DNA from: Pseudomonadales bacterium
Lineage (GTDB): Bacteria; Pseudomonadota; Gammaproteobacteria; Pseudomonadales; UBA7434
NCBI GenBank assembly: GCA_013043705.1
Contig: JABDNS010000019.1
Span: forward strand, 1-32,321
Direction of reading: 5' to 3'
Length of the DNA: 32,321 bases
A program made the position numbers and the translations under genes. Position 1 is the stretch's first letter, and each line of letters begins with the position of its first letter. Shown here piece after piece: positions 8,693-18,369 of the stretch. The notes beneath the pieces are model-generated. The model had not been told where the DNA came from. It did no database searches and saw nothing but the letters and a program-made list of their open reading frames with translations.

Positions 8693-9706
8693 ATGGAATT
8701 TGTCGGTAGCCATATTCTATCGATAGATCAGTTCGCCAGAACCGATATCGACAAGATTTTTGCCGTTGCGGCAAAAATGGAGCCCTACGCCCAGCGCGAG
8801 CGCGCTACCAGCGTGCTCAATGGCGCCATTCTGGGCAATATGTTTTTCGAGGCCAGCACCCGCACCAGGGTCAGCTTTGGTTGTGCGTTCAATCTGCTCG
8901 GCGGTGAAGTGCGTGAGACCACCGGCTTTGAAAGCAGCGCGCTGGCCAAGGGAGAATCACTGCACGATACCGCGCGCGTGCTGAGCGGTTATAGCGATGT
9001 CATTGCAATGCGCCACCCGCAGGCCGGTTCGGTGTCGGACTTTGCTTCCGCAAGTCGTGTGCCGGTCGTCAATGGTGGCGACGGCGTTAACGAACACCCC
9101 ACCCAGGCTTTGCTCGACCTGTATACCATTGAAAAGGAAATGCGCGGTCGCAAACGCGAACTCGATGGCCTGCGCATTGCCATGATCGGCGACCTCAAGT
9201 TCGGTCGCACGGTTCACTCGCTGGTTAAATTGTTGTGCCGCTATCGCGATGTTGAATTGCACCTGATTTCGCCGGCCGCGCTCTGCATGCCCGAAGCGTT
9301 GGTAGAGATGGCGCGCAGCGCCGGACACACGGTGCAGATATCTGAAAACCTTGAAAGCAGCATTGCGCATGTCGATATCGCCTACTCCACGCGCATTCAG
9401 GAAGAACGCTTCGGTTCGCGTGCCGAAGCCGATCTTTATCGCGGCAAGTTTCGCTTGAACCAAAGCGTGTATACCCAGCACTGTGAACCGAACACGGTGA
9501 TTATGCATCCACTGCCACGTGATTCGCGCGCCGACGCCAACGAACTCAGTACCGACCTGGATGGCAACCCCAACCTGGCCATCTTTCGCCAGGCCGATAA
9601 CGGCATCGTTATTCGCATGGCCTTGTTCGCGATGATTCTCGATGTAGTCGAGCAGGTCGACAAACACTCCCACCCGGTGCGCTGGTATACCGGAAGTCGC
9701 TTTTGA
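8693..9706 (+). CDS. pyrB: Aspartate carbamoyltransferase catalytic chain, E. coli-like type
   Basis: PyrB joins carbamoyl phosphate and aspartate in the committed step of pyrimidine synthesis. The 337-residue product has the carbamoyl phosphate loop FFEASTRTRVSF (STRTR at 55-59), MRHPQAGS, NGGDGVNEHPTQALLDLYTI, GDLKFGRTVHSL and HPLPR at 272-276. These motifs are of the E. coli catalytic-chain type. The class A enzyme of Pseudomonas, as I recall it, has HPGPINRG instead and pairs with a pyrC-like gene. No pyrI or pyrC-like gene is adjacent. The protein is about 25 residues longer than E. coli PyrB, mainly at the C terminus. ATG 8693 is chosen by alignment with MEFVGSHILSIDQF. The ribosome site is weak. 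Confidence 0.95.
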   Translation: MEFVGSHILSIDQFARTDIDKIFAVAAKMEPYAQRERATSVLNGAILGNMFFEASTRTRVSFGCAFNLLGGEVRETTGFESSALAKGESLHDTARVLSGYSDVIAMRHPQAGSVSDFASASRVPVVNGGDGVNEHPTQALLDLYTIEKEMRGRKRELDGLRIAMIGDLKFGRTVHSLVKLLCRYRDVELHLISPAALCMPEALVEMARSAGHTVQISENLESSIAHVDIAYSTRIQEERFGSRAEADLYRGKFRLNQSVYTQHCEPNTVIMHPLPRDSRADANELSTDLDGNPNLAIFRQADNGIVIRMALFAMILDVVEQVDKHSHPVRWYTGSRF

Positions 9707-9768
9707 ATTGGCAATGTCATTGCTTATGCTGCAACGGCGCAAGCCCAACCCGCTAATCGGTGCTTGTG

Positions 9769-11445
9769 ATGCCTGAGCCGCCGGCCGCTGCTATGCCAAA
9801 AAAGCAGGCGGGCTTGCTGGGTTCCAGCATGGTTGTAGGTTCCATGACCATGTTTTCGCGGGTGCTGGGTTTGCTGCGCGATGTGGTGATTGCCCGCTTG
9901 TTTGGCGCCAGTGGCAACGCCGACGCTTTCTTTATTGCATTTCGGATTCCACAGTTTTTACGCCGCCTGTTTGCAGAGGGCGCATTTTCGCAGGCCTTTG
10001 TGCCGGTGCTGGCCGAGTATCGCAGCAACAGCGAAAAGAACGGCCAGTTGCAGGCGGTGCGCGATTTATTGAATGCGGTTTGCGGCGTGCTCGGCGGCAC
10101 CCTGTTACTGCTTAGCGTGTTGGTTGTACTGGCGGCGCCGTTGGTTGCCATGTTGTTTGCGCCTGGCTTTATTAACCAACCCGAAAAATTCGAACTAACC
10201 GTTACGATGCTGCGGATTACGTTTCCGTACCTGTTACTAATTTCGTTAACCGGTTTTGCCGGTGCCATCCTGAATAGCTATGACCGCTTTGCGGTGCCGG
10301 CCTTTACGCCAGTGCTGCTGAATGTTGCGCTGATCAGCGCGGCATTGTGGCTTTCGCCAAGGCTTGCCGAGCCGGTATTCGCGCTGGCCTGGGGGGTGCT
10401 GATTGCCGGCTTCGCGCAGTTACTGTTTCAGATACCCTTCCTTGCGCGCCTGGAATTGTTACCCAGGCCGCGCTGGCAGCCAGCACACGAGGGCGTGCGC
10501 AGGATTATGCGCCTGATGCTGCCGGCTATTTTTGGCGTGTCGGTAAGCCAGATAAACCTGCTTCTCGATACGGTATTGGCTTCGTTTTTACCCACTGGCA
10601 GCGTTTCGTGGTTGTACTATTCGGATCGGCTGGCCGAATTGCCGTTGGGTGTGTTCGGTATTGCGATTGCCACGGTAATTTTGCCCGGCTTGTCGCGAAT
10701 GAAAATACAGTCGGCGGGAGATGGTGAGCTGCACGCCAGTTGGGCGCAGTTTTCTGCCACGCTGGAGTGGGCCTTGCGTTGCATCGCGCTGATTGCGTTG
10801 CCTGCGATGGTGGCATTGATGGTGCTGGCTGAACCGATCCTGTATTTACTGTTCCAGTACCAGGCCATGCAGCCTTTCGACGTGCAGATGTCGGCGCTCA
10901 GCCTAAGGGCTTATGCATTGGGTCTGCTGGCGTTTATGGCGATTAAGGTGTTGGCAACCGGCTACTACTCCCGGCAAGATATGAAAACGCCGGTTCGCAT
11001 TGGCATCATCGCGATGGTCGCGAACATGGTGCTCAACCTGGTGCTGGTTACGTGGCTGCATGTTTATTGGCAAGTTGGCCATGTCGGGCTTGCGCTGGCC
11101 ACCGCGCTATCGGCCATGTTGAATGCGCTGCTGCTATACCGTGGGCTGGGCGATGCCGCGAGGCAGAGCGGTGTGTCTGCGCAATTGCTGGGTCGGCAAT
11201 TTGGCGTTTTGTTGTTGCGCATTGTATTGGCTTCGCTGGCGATGGGGGCGTTGATCTACTTTTTGCTGCCCAGCCCGGAGCTATGGCAGGCTGCCGGCGT
11301 TTGGTGGCGTTTGCAAACGGTGGCCTGGCTTTGCGTGGCCGGGGCGCTGGCGCTGTTGCTGCTGCTGGCGCTGCTTGGTGTACGACCGGCACACTTCCAG
11401 GAACACGCAGTTACGCGCTCGCGCCAGCAGCAAGCCGTCAGATAA
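9769..11445 (+). CDS. murJ: Lipid II flippase MurJ
   Basis: MurJ flips lipid II across the inner membrane for peptidoglycan synthesis. The product has about 558 residues (E. coli 511) with about 14 hydrophobic segments. It carries the family signature SMTMFSRVLGLLRDVVIARL and FRIPQFLRRLFAEGAFSQAF near the N terminus. The arginines of the first helix and cavity are present. The start is uncertain: GTG 9760, GTG 9766, ATG 9769 and ATG 9793 are all in frame, and none has a good ribosome site. ATG 9769 is used here. The C terminus ends in a polar tail after the last membrane segment. The murJ-ribF-ileS order is as in Pseudomonas, but pyrB rather than rpsT lies upstream. Confidence 0.95.
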   Translation: MPEPPAAAMPKKQAGLLGSSMVVGSMTMFSRVLGLLRDVVIARLFGASGNADAFFIAFRIPQFLRRLFAEGAFSQAFVPVLAEYRSNSEKNGQLQAVRDLLNAVCGVLGGTLLLLSVLVVLAAPLVAMLFAPGFINQPEKFELTVTMLRITFPYLLLISLTGFAGAILNSYDRFAVPAFTPVLLNVALISAALWLSPRLAEPVFALAWGVLIAGFAQLLFQIPFLARLELLPRPRWQPAHEGVRRIMRLMLPAIFGVSVSQINLLLDTVLASFLPTGSVSWLYYSDRLAELPLGVFGIAIATVILPGLSRMKIQSAGDGELHASWAQFSATLEWALRCIALIALPAMVALMVLAEPILYLLFQYQAMQPFDVQMSALSLRAYALGLLAFMAIKVLATGYYSRQDMKTPVRIGIIAMVANMVLNLVLVTWLHVYWQVGHVGLALATALSAMLNALLLYRGLGDAARQSGVSAQLLGRQFGVLLLRIVLASLAMGALIYFLLPSPELWQAAGVWWRLQTVAWLCVAGALALLLLLALLGVRPAHFQEHAVTRSRQQQAVR

Positions 11446-11507
11446 GCGCGGCAATTTGCAAGCCGCGAATAGTTCACAGTAACGGCATCGCAGGCGGCAT
11501 CTGCGTA

Positions 11508-11513
11508 TATAAT
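11508..11513 (+). promoter_or_regulatory. Possible -10 box upstream of ribF
   Basis: A perfect TATAAT lies in the 175-base murJ-ribF spacer, 108 bases before the ribF start. No convincing -35 hexamer is present at 16-18 bases. It could drive the ribF-ileS-lspA-fkpB-ispH run. Confidence 0.3.
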
Positions 11514-11620
11514 TCCGCTGTTAGCCAATCCGGTATCGTCCAAGGGCGATCTGCCTTTTTATCGCTTTTTCGCTGCTGGTGGCGCGTACCCGGGCACAGC
11601 GCGACAGCAGGGTTTAGCAA

Positions 11621-12610
11621 TTGCGCATTATTCGCGGACTTCATAACCTAGGTAGTTTTCGCAGCGAATTGGCGGCCGGCTGTGTTGCAACGCTGGGCGC
11701 CTTTGACGGTTTGCACCTCGGGCACAAAACAGTGCTCGATCAACTGCTTGAGGAAGCTGCCAATCGCGCTTGCCCCGCCGTGGTGGTGGTGCTTGAGCCA
11801 CTGCCGCGAGAATATTTCGCGCCAGTGCAGGCGCCCGCGCGGCTGATGAGCTTGCGTGAGAAGGCCGAGGGCTTTGCCGCGCTGGGCATCGATTATTTGC
11901 TGGTGATCCGCTTTAACGAGCAGTTGCGCAATATGTCGGCCGAAGCATTTATCGAGCGCGTGTTTATCAATGGGCTCAACGTTGCACATTTGATTATGGG
12001 TGACGACAGCCATTTTGGTCGTGGTGGTGAAGGAGATGTCGAGCTGTTGCGAAAATACGGCGAGCAGCACAACTTCAAGGTTGTACCCACCAAAACCTGC
12101 GCGGTTGATGGCGAGCGGGTATCCAGTTCGCGGATTCGGCAGTTACTGGAAGCAGGAGAGCTTGGCAAAGCCGAGCGGTTGTTGGGCAGGCCTTACACGA
12201 TTTCGGGCAAGGTCATTTATGGCCGCCAGCTGGGTAGAACGCTTGGTGCGCCAACCGCAAATATTGCACTGCACCGCTTGCGCGCGGCGATGGCCGGCGT
12301 TTATGCAGTGGAGGCGCGCATATGCAGGCAAGATGCGAGCCGGGGCGATCACGAAAGCCCGCGCTGGCATGCGGGCGTTGCCAACGTGGGTACCAGGCCC
12401 ACCTTAAATGAAAGCATCGAGGCGATGCTGGAGGTGCACCTGCTGGATTACGCGCAGAGCTTGTATGGCGCCAGGCTAGAGATACGTTTTTTGCAGTGGT
12501 TACGTGAGGAACAGCGCTTCGAATCGCTGGACTTGCTAAAGCAGCAGATCCAGCGCGATATTGATGCGGCACGGCAATGGTTTGCGTCGCAGCAGATATC
12601 CACCCGGTAG
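11621..12610 (+). CDS. ribF: Bifunctional riboflavin kinase / FAD synthetase RibF
   Basis: RibF converts riboflavin to FMN and then FAD. The 329-residue product starts MRIIRGLHNL, aligned with E. coli MKLIRGIHNL. The TTG start at 11621 is forced by an in-frame TAG at 11615-11617, and CAGGG lies about eight bases upstream. The N-terminal adenylyltransferase domain has TLGAFDGLHLGHK, the HxGH nucleotide site. The kinase domain has GRTLGAPTANI with the PTAN motif and GVANVGTRPTLNES. Two spots differ from the usual pattern: GDDSHFG where E. coli has GDDFRFG, and GAPTAN where most have GFPTAN. It is the first gene of the ribF-ispH run. Confidence 0.95.
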   Translation: MRIIRGLHNLGSFRSELAAGCVATLGAFDGLHLGHKTVLDQLLEEAANRACPAVVVVLEPLPREYFAPVQAPARLMSLREKAEGFAALGIDYLLVIRFNEQLRNMSAEAFIERVFINGLNVAHLIMGDDSHFGRGGEGDVELLRKYGEQHNFKVVPTKTCAVDGERVSSSRIRQLLEAGELGKAERLLGRPYTISGKVIYGRQLGRTLGAPTANIALHRLRAAMAGVYAVEARICRQDASRGDHESPRWHAGVANVGTRPTLNESIEAMLEVHLLDYAQSLYGARLEIRFLQWLREEQRFESLDLLKQQIQRDIDAARQWFASQQISTR

Positions 12611-12643
12611 CATGGCTTGAATTTTTCGAAACAATTATGCATG

Positions 12644-12670
12644 GCAATGCCAAATTAAGTTTTGCATTGC
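12644..12670 (+). promoter_or_regulatory. Hairpin in the ribF-ileS spacer
   Basis: GCAATGC (12644-12650) and GCATTGC (12664-12670) form a perfect 7-bp stem with a 13-base AT-rich loop, ending 17 bases before the ileS ATG. It could affect ileS translation or mRNA processing. No T-box features are visible. Confidence 0.3.
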
Positions 12671-12687
12671 GTAACAAGTAAAAATAT

Positions 12688-15531
12688 ATGAACGACCAGA
12701 AAGATCGATACAAGCAGACGTTGAATTTGCCAAAAACCGGCTTTCCGATGAAGGCTAATTTGGCGCAGCGCGAGCCCGCGCGATTAAAAAATTGGTATAA
12801 GAACGAGATATACCAACAGATCCGCGAAAAATTTGCCGGCAAGAAAAAATTTATCCTGCACGATGGCCCGCCGTACGCCAATGGCGATATCCATATTGGC
12901 CACGCGGTAAATAAAATTCTTAAAGATATTGTTGTTAAAGCGAAAACCCTGCAGGGGTTTGATGCGCCTTATGTACCAGGCTGGGACTGCCATGGCTTGC
13001 CCATCGAGCACAAAGTGGAAACCAAGGTTGGCAAAGCGGGCAGTAAACTGGGTTACGCAGAATTTCGCGAAAAATGTCGGGCCTACGCCAAGCGCCAGGT
13101 TGATGGTCAGCGCAAAGATTTTATTCGCCTCGGTGTGTTGGGTGATTGGGATAATCCCTACCTGACGATGGATTTTGCAACCGAGGCGAACACCGTGCGC
13201 GCACTTGGTGCCATTATTGAACGCGGCCACCTGGTGCGAGGTTTCAAGCCGGTTTACTGGAGCGTGGTTGGCGGTTCGGCGCTGGCTGAGGCAGAGGTTG
13301 AGTACCAGGACAAGCAATCATTCGCCATTGACGTTGCCTTTGCAGCCGAAGATGAAGCGGCTTTTGCCAAAGCCATGCCGGATCTTTCGGGCAACGGTGA
13401 AATATCCGTTGTTATCTGGACAACCACACCGTGGACGCTACCTGCCAACCAGGCAGTGTGCTTGCACCCTGAGCTCGACTATGTGGCTGTTGCAGCCTCC
13501 GCGCTGTTTGCGCCAGCGCCGGTTCGGCTGATTGTTGCCGAGGCGCTGCTCGAGCAAGTAGTGTCGCGCTTTAAATTGGAAAATACAGAAATCGTCGGGC
13601 GTTGCAAAGGCAGTGCGCTGGAGGGCTTGCGCCTGCAGCATCCTTTTTACGACAAGACCGTGCCGGTTATATTGGGTGAGCACGTTACTACCGAAGCGGG
13701 TACCGGTTGCGTACACACTGCACCCGACCACGGTGTAGATGATTTCCAGGTCGGCCGTCGCTACGGCATAGAAACCCTGAACCTGGTTGATTCAAACGGC
13801 GTGTTCAGTGAAGCAACGGTTTTGTTCGCCGGCCTGCACGTTTATAAGGTCGACCAGCCGATTGTCGATTTGCTGCGTGAGCGCCGCAGGCTTTGCGCTG
13901 AAGAGAAAATCACGCATAGCTTTCCGCATTGCTGGCGAACCAAAACTCCATTGATATTTCGCGCAACGCCGCAGTGGTTTATCAGCATGTCTAAACAAGG
14001 ACTGCTCGACGCAGCCGTTAGCGCCTGTGAAGGTGTCGAGTGGGTACCGAGTTGGGGCAGGGCGCGTATCGATGCCATGCTGGCCAGTAGCCCGGATTGG
14101 TGTATCTCCAGGCAGCGTACCTGGGGCGTGCCGATTACCTTGTTCGTACACCGCGAAACACTGGATATCCACCCGCGAAGTGTTGAGCTTATCGAAAAGG
14201 TAGCCAATTTAATTGAGCAGAAAGGTATTGATGCCTGGTTCGAGCTCGACGCGCAGGAATTGCTGGGCGATGAAGCTGGTGACTATGACAAGGTTACTGA
14301 CACATTAGACGTTTGGTTTGATTCGGGCGTAACGCATTATTCTGTGTTGCAGCAGCGTGCGCAGCTCGATTGCCCGGCCGACTTATACCTGGAGGGCTCC
14401 GACCAACACCGCGGCTGGTTCCAGTCTTCGCTTAAAACAGCGATTGCCATGCGTGGCGAAGCACCTTACAAATCGGTGTTAACGCATGGCTTCACGGTCG
14501 ACGCCGAGGGCAAGAAGATGTCCAAGTCGGCGGGTAATATTGTTGCGCCACAATCGGTAATGAATGAGCTCGGTGCAGATGTGCTGCGACTGTGGGTGGC
14601 GGCTACCGATTTTAGTTCGGAGATGTCGGTATCCGATGAAATTTTAAAACGCGTGGCCGATTCGTATCGGCGCATTCGCAACACCGCGCGCTTCCTGCTG
14701 TCGAATCTTGAAGGTTTCGATCCTGGCCAGCACCTTTTGCCCAGCGAGCAACTGTTATTGCTCGACCGCTGGATTATTTCGCGCGCAGCTGCATTGCAGG
14801 AAGAAATTGTGGCTGCCTACAACAGCTACCAGTTTCACCAGATATACCAGAAGCTGCATAACTTTTGCGTGGTCGATCTTGGCGGCATTTACTTGGACAT
14901 TATCAAGGACCGGCAATACACCATGCAGGCCGATAGTGTGGGCAGGCGCTCTGCACAAACCGCGCTGTACCATATTATCCAGGCCTTTACGCGATGGGTT
15001 GCGCCGATACTGAGTTTTACTGCCGACGAGCTTTTCGAAAATATTCCCGGCCAACAAAATGAATCGGTTTTTTTGCAGGAGCTGTATGCGGGCGTAAGTG
15101 ATTTGCTGGCAGAAGACGCCAATGCGCGTAGCGCGGTGGAAACGCTTTGCGAAGTAAAGATGGTTGTAAACCGGGCATTGGAAGAAAAGCGTGGCGGCGG
15201 TGATATAGGCAGCTCGCTCGAAGCGGAAGTAACGCTTTATGCCAGCACCGATATTGCCGACAAGCTCGCACTGTTTGGTGAAGAGTTGCGTTTCGCACTA
15301 ATTACTTCTACTGCAACGGTGGTAGTGGGTGAGCCACCAGCAGATGCTGCAAATGTGCAAGCAACCGATATGGCTGGCCTGTCTGTGTTGGTTCAGAAAA
15401 GTGAACATGAAAAGTGTGTTCGCTGTTGGCATCATAGGCAAGATGTCGGTTCCGAGCCCGAGCATCCGGCGCTGTGCGCTCGATGTGTATTGAACGTTGA
15501 CGGCCAGGGCGAGCAACGGCATTTCGCATGA
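12688..15531 (+). CDS. ileS: Isoleucyl-tRNA synthetase IleS
   Basis: IleS charges tRNA-Ile and edits mischarged valine. The 947-residue product (E. coli 938) has the class I signature HIGH at 69-72 ([12 protein letters not shown]) and KMSKS at 610-614 ([10 protein letters not shown]). The editing domain lies between them, with [13 protein letters not shown] and [16 protein letters not shown]. The C terminus has the zinc knuckle CVRCWHHR...CARC of the bacterial type. ATG 12688 gives [20 protein letters not shown], the normal N terminus. The stop overlaps the lspA start (ATGA), so the two are coupled. Confidence 0.98.
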   Translation: MNDQKDRYKQTLNLPKTGFPMKANLAQREPARLKNWYKNEIYQQIREKFAGKKKFILHDGPPYANGDIHIGHAVNKILKDIVVKAKTLQGFDAPYVPGWDCHGLPIEHKVETKVGKAGSKLGYAEFREKCRAYAKRQVDGQRKDFIRLGVLGDWDNPYLTMDFATEANTVRALGAIIERGHLVRGFKPVYWSVVGGSALAEAEVEYQDKQSFAIDVAFAAEDEAAFAKAMPDLSGNGEISVVIWTTTPWTLPANQAVCLHPELDYVAVAASALFAPAPVRLIVAEALLEQVVSRFKLENTEIVGRCKGSALEGLRLQHPFYDKTVPVILGEHVTTEAGTGCVHTAPDHGVDDFQVGRRYGIETLNLVDSNGVFSEATVLFAGLHVYKVDQPIVDLLRERRRLCAEEKITHSFPHCWRTKTPLIFRATPQWFISMSKQGLLDAAVSACEGVEWVPSWGRARIDAMLASSPDWCISRQRTWGVPITLFVHRETLDIHPRSVELIEKVANLIEQKGIDAWFELDAQELLGDEAGDYDKVTDTLDVWFDSGVTHYSVLQQRAQLDCPADLYLEGSDQHRGWFQSSLKTAIAMRGEAPYKSVLTHGFTVDAEGKKMSKSAGNIVAPQSVMNELGADVLRLWVAATDFSSEMSVSDEILKRVADSYRRIRNTARFLLSNLEGFDPGQHLLPSEQLLLLDRWIISRAAALQEEIVAAYNSYQFHQIYQKLHNFCVVDLGGIYLDIIKDRQYTMQADSVGRRSAQTALYHIIQAFTRWVAPILSFTADELFENIPGQQNESVFLQELYAGVSDLLAEDANARSAVETLCEVKMVVNRALEEKRGGGDIGSSLEAEVTLYASTDIADKLALFGEELRFALITSTATVVVGEPPADAANVQATDMAGLSVLVQKSEHEKCVRCWHHRQDVGSEPEHPALCARCVLNVDGQGEQRHFA

Positions 15532-16040
15532 TGGCGCCCAGGGGTTATGCCGCCGCTACACCATGGTACCTGTTTGCCATAGCGCTGGTAGCCATTGACC
15601 AGTTAAGCAAATACCTGGTGCAGGCGAATTTCGAATTATACGAGCGTCTGCCGCTGCTACCACTGCTCGATTTAACCTTGGTATACAACGAAGGTGCGGC
15701 CTGGAGTTTTTTGAGCGATGCAGGTGGCTGGCAGCGCTGGTTGTTTACCACGATCTCCAGTGTCGTCAGTGTTGTGCTTGTTATATGGATAGCGCGAACC
15801 GCGGCAAACGAAACATTACTGTGTTTCGCGCTGGCGGCTATTCTAGGCGGTGCGGTGGGTAATCTTATCGATCGGGTTATGTTGGGTAAGGTTGTAGACT
15901 TTGTGCTGGTGTACTACAAAGATTGGTACTTTCCTGCGTTCAACGTGGCCGATGCTGCTATTACTGTAGGCGCGGCAGCCATGTTGCTGGATATTTTTGT
16001 CGGCGGTGAAAAATCAGGACAGCAAACCGGTGCTGTCTAG
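15528..16040 (+). CDS. lspA: Lipoprotein signal peptidase LspA
   Basis: LspA is the aspartic protease that cuts signal peptides from diacylated prolipoproteins in the inner membrane. The 170-residue product has four hydrophobic segments and the catalytic aspartates D124 (KVVDF) and D142 ([11 protein letters not shown]), with GNLIDR before the first. These are close to D124 and D143 of the P. aeruginosa enzyme. The ATG at 15528 overlaps the ileS stop by 4 bases. A second ATG at 15531 would shorten it by one residue. Confidence 0.97.
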   Translation: MMAPRGYAAATPWYLFAIALVAIDQLSKYLVQANFELYERLPLLPLLDLTLVYNEGAAWSFLSDAGGWQRWLFTTISSVVSVVLVIWIARTAANETLLCFALAAILGGAVGNLIDRVMLGKVVDFVLVYYKDWYFPAFNVADAAITVGAAAMLLDIFVGGEKSGQQTGAV

Positions 16041-16060
16041 CACCGCAGCGAGTATTGCTC

Positions 16061-16489
16061 ATGCTAGTTAGTGAAAACAGTATTCTGCTGCTGAATTTTG
16101 CGCTGACGCTTGGCGATGGCGAAGTGATCGACAGCAATCTCGACGGCGAGCCCTTGCGCTATGAAATGGGCGGTGGCGATATGCTGCCCGGGTTTGAGCG
16201 CGTGCTTATTGGTATGCAGGCAGGCGAGAAGAAATCAGTTGTTTTGCCGCCAGAGCAGGCTTTTGGTTTATCTAACCAGGAAAATCTGCAGCGCATGCCA
16301 CGCTCTTCGTTTGGCAATGACATTCCGCTGGAAGTAGGCATTATGCTCGCGTTCGGCGATGCGGCTGGCACCGAGACACCGGGTGTTGTGGCGGGTGTTA
16401 ACGAAGAGTATGTGGAAGTGGATTTCAACCATCCGCTGGCGGGCAGGGATATTGGTTTTACCGCGCACGTGCATGATGTTTTGCAGTAA
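16061..16489 (+). CDS. fkpB: FKBP-type peptidyl-prolyl isomerase FkpB (SlpA)
   Basis: FkpB is a cytoplasmic SlyD-like proline isomerase and chaperone. The 142-residue product has the FKBP core LGDGEVIDSN, LPGFERVLIGMQAGEKKSVVLPPEQAFG, and the insert-in-flap segment ending DFNHPLAGRDIGFTAHV, a hallmark of SlpA/FkpB. ATG 16061 is preferred over an in-frame TTG at 16055. The ribosome site is weak. Its place between lspA and ispH is the usual one in gammaproteobacteria. Confidence 0.94.
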   Translation: MLVSENSILLLNFALTLGDGEVIDSNLDGEPLRYEMGGGDMLPGFERVLIGMQAGEKKSVVLPPEQAFGLSNQENLQRMPRSSFGNDIPLEVGIMLAFGDAAGTETPGVVAGVNEEYVEVDFNHPLAGRDIGFTAHVHDVLQ

Positions 16490-16537
16490 TACAACTATCG
16501 ATACACTGGTCGTGCCGGCGTTTCGAGGTATTTTAAA

Positions 16538-17515
16538 ATGAGCGATAACACTATACAGCTGTTGTTAGCAAACCCGCGCGGGTTTTGTGCGGGCGTGGAT
16601 CGTGCGATTGATATTGTCAACCGTGCGCTCGATGTATTTGGCGCGCCTATATACGTGCGGCACGAAGTTGTACACAACAAGTACGTGGTCGATTCGCTGC
16701 GCGAGCGCGGTGCTATTTTTGTCGATGAGCTGTCTGAAGTGCCCGATGATGTCATTGTGATATTCAGCGCGCATGGGGTTTCTAAAAAGGTGCAAGATGA
16801 GGCCAGCGATAGAGGCCTAAAGGTTTTCGATGCAACTTGCCCGCTGGTAACCAAGGTCCATATGGAAGTAGTGCGTCATAGCCGGAATGGCGAAGAGTGC
16901 ATTCTTATTGGCCACCAGGGCCACCCCGAGGTTGAGGGCACCATGGGCCAGTACGACACCAGCAACGGTGGTGCGGTTTACCTGGTAGAAACAGTAGACG
17001 ATGTGAAACAGCTTGAGGTGAAAAATCCCCAGGCGCTTTTTTACGTTACGCAAACAACGCTGTCGATGGATGATACGGCGCGCGTTATCGAGGCATTGCG
17101 CGAGCGCTTTCCGGCCATCTGCGGGCCTCGCAAAGACGATATTTGCTACGCTACGCAAAATCGGCAGGATGCGGTGCGGTTGTTGGCCGAGCAGTGCGAC
17201 CTGTTGCTGGTAGTCGGCTCGCCGAATAGCTCTAATTCAAACCGCTTGCGCGAGTTGGCCGAGCGTGGTGGTGCCAGCGCTCACCTGGTGGACTGCGCAT
17301 CGGATATTGCGCCCGAATGGCTGCGCAATCGTCGATGCATCGGCGTTACTGCCGGTGCTTCGGCACCAGAAATCCTGGTCCAGGAGGTCATCGATTACCT
17401 GCGCGAGCGCGGTGCCAGGCTGCCAAGCGAGCTGGATGGTGCGCCCGAGAACGTTACATTCTCGATGCCGCGTGAATTGCGCCTGCTTGATATTGAGCAG
17501 GACACGAGCACATGA
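16538..17515 (+). CDS. ispH: 4-hydroxy-3-methylbut-2-enyl diphosphate reductase IspH
   Basis: IspH is the iron-sulfur enzyme of the last MEP-pathway step, making IPP and DMAPP. The 325-residue product has the three cluster cysteines C17 ([13 protein letters not shown]), C101 ([11 protein letters not shown]) and C203 ([11 protein letters not shown]). The substrate and proton-relay segment [11 protein letters not shown] contains H129 and E131. SNSNRL and AGASAPE are also present. ATG 16538 gives a normal N terminus. It is the last gene of the ribF-ispH run and is followed by a likely terminator. Confidence 0.98.
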   Translation: MSDNTIQLLLANPRGFCAGVDRAIDIVNRALDVFGAPIYVRHEVVHNKYVVDSLRERGAIFVDELSEVPDDVIVIFSAHGVSKKVQDEASDRGLKVFDATCPLVTKVHMEVVRHSRNGEECILIGHQGHPEVEGTMGQYDTSNGGAVYLVETVDDVKQLEVKNPQALFYVTQTTLSMDDTARVIEALRERFPAICGPRKDDICYATQNRQDAVRLLAEQCDLLLVVGSPNSSNSNRLRELAERGGASAHLVDCASDIAPEWLRNRRCIGVTAGASAPEILVQEVIDYLRERGARLPSELDGAPENVTFSMPRELRLLDIEQDTST

Positions 17516-17596
17516 TGGCACCGCTGTCACTGCCTTAAGCTACTGTAATTACAGCGTTTTACATTTAATTTCCGCGTTTCTCGCAGCCCCCTCATT

Positions 17597-17626
17597 CGCG
17601 CGCTGCGGTGCTTTTCGCGCGTTTTT
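17597..17626 (+). terminator. Probable terminator of the ribF-ispH run
   Basis: CGCGCG at 17597-17602 and 17616-17621 can pair around a 13-base loop, followed directly by TTTTT (17622-17626). It lies 82 bases after the ispH stop and well before fimU. The stem is short but strong and has the right T-run. Confidence 0.45.
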
Positions 17627-17742
17627 CTCCTGCCGCATAGCGACGCTGTCGCGCTTATCGGCCAAACACCACCGTTCACACTATCCGCACTAGCGAGTCG
17701 TGCAGGTCTCTACCACACTTAAATTGTCACATAGCGCTATCG

Positions 17743-17768
17743 GTGGCACGACGGGTTTGTCGTTGCAC
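17743..17768 (+). promoter_or_regulatory. Imperfect 26-bp dyad upstream of fimU
   Basis: GTGGCACGAC and GTCGTTGCAC (8 of 10 bases complementary) flank a six-base spacer, 42 bases before the fimU ATG. It could be a binding site for a dimeric regulator or an RNA hairpin in the leader. No good sigma70 or sigma54 promoter was found nearby. Confidence 0.35.
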
Positions 17769-17810
17769 GGGTAGCCAGGAATCATTTAGTACTCATTGGC
17801 GCAACTAGTA

Positions 17811-18368
17811 ATGACATTGCATGCAAACCAGAAACGATCGTTGCAGTCCACTCACCAGGGTGGTTTTTCCCTACTCGAGCTACTCATCGTGCTGGCGGTT
17901 GCGGGCATTCTCGCCGCGGTTGCAGCGCCCGGCTTTCAATCGATGATGAAGGGCGCCAGCGTAGTTTCCGGCCGTGATGCGCTGGCAGGTGCTATCAAGG
18001 GCGCACGCGGGCAGGCCATCTTCGATAAAACCTGCGCAACGATTTGTGCCAGCACCAACCAGGCCACTTGCAGTGGCGGCGCAAGCTGGAGCGACGGCTG
18101 GATTATTTTCTCGGACCTCGATTGTGATGGCGCACTGGACGGAGGCACCGACACGCTGCAGGACGTGAACTATGGAAACGACAGCATACGCGTAGGCACC
18201 GACGGTAGTGGCGGAACCCTGACTTTTGATGCAAAGGGCCTGAAAACACCGGTTGGTGCGGCAGTAATCGGAATTTGTGATGAGGAGGCAGGTTCGTCGA
18301 TAACCGGCGAGGCGTTGACCATCAGCACGGTGGGCAGCCTGCGCTTTGAAGGCGCGCCTGGATGTTAG
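17811..18368 (+). CDS. fimU: Type IV pilus minor pilin FimU (GspH/FimT family)
   Basis: Predicted minor pilin that links the PilV/W/X tip subcomplex to the pilus shaft. The 185-residue product has a class III prepilin leader cut at G18/F19 (QGGFSLLELL) with glutamate at +5, then the N-terminal helix and a GspH-like C-terminal domain ending in cysteine. Several cysteines (TCATIC, ATC, GIC, PGC) suggest disulfides. An EF-hand-like loop DLDCDGALD starts at D102. The name is by position at the head of the pilV-W-X-Y1-E set and by family. The related fimT lies elsewhere, at 25034-25678. ATG 17811 has no clear ribosome site. An in-frame TTG at 17796 is an alternative. Confidence 0.85.
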   Translation: MTLHANQKRSLQSTHQGGFSLLELLIVLAVAGILAAVAAPGFQSMMKGASVVSGRDALAGAIKGARGQAIFDKTCATICASTNQATCSGGASWSDGWIIFSDLDCDGALDGGTDTLQDVNYGNDSIRVGTDGSGGTLTFDAKGLKTPVGAAVIGICDEEAGSSITGEALTISTVGSLRFEGAPGC

Positions 18369-18369
18369 C

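Noticed and set aside
17543-17554. Perfect 12-base palindrome CTGTAATTACAG after ispH
   Set aside because: About eight perfect 12-base palindromes are expected by chance in 32 kb, and it has no loop to act as a terminator.
17745-17761. TGGCAC-like start of a sigma54 promoter before fimU
   Set aside because: The -12 GC element is missing: the bases at the required spacing are TT or TG, not GC.
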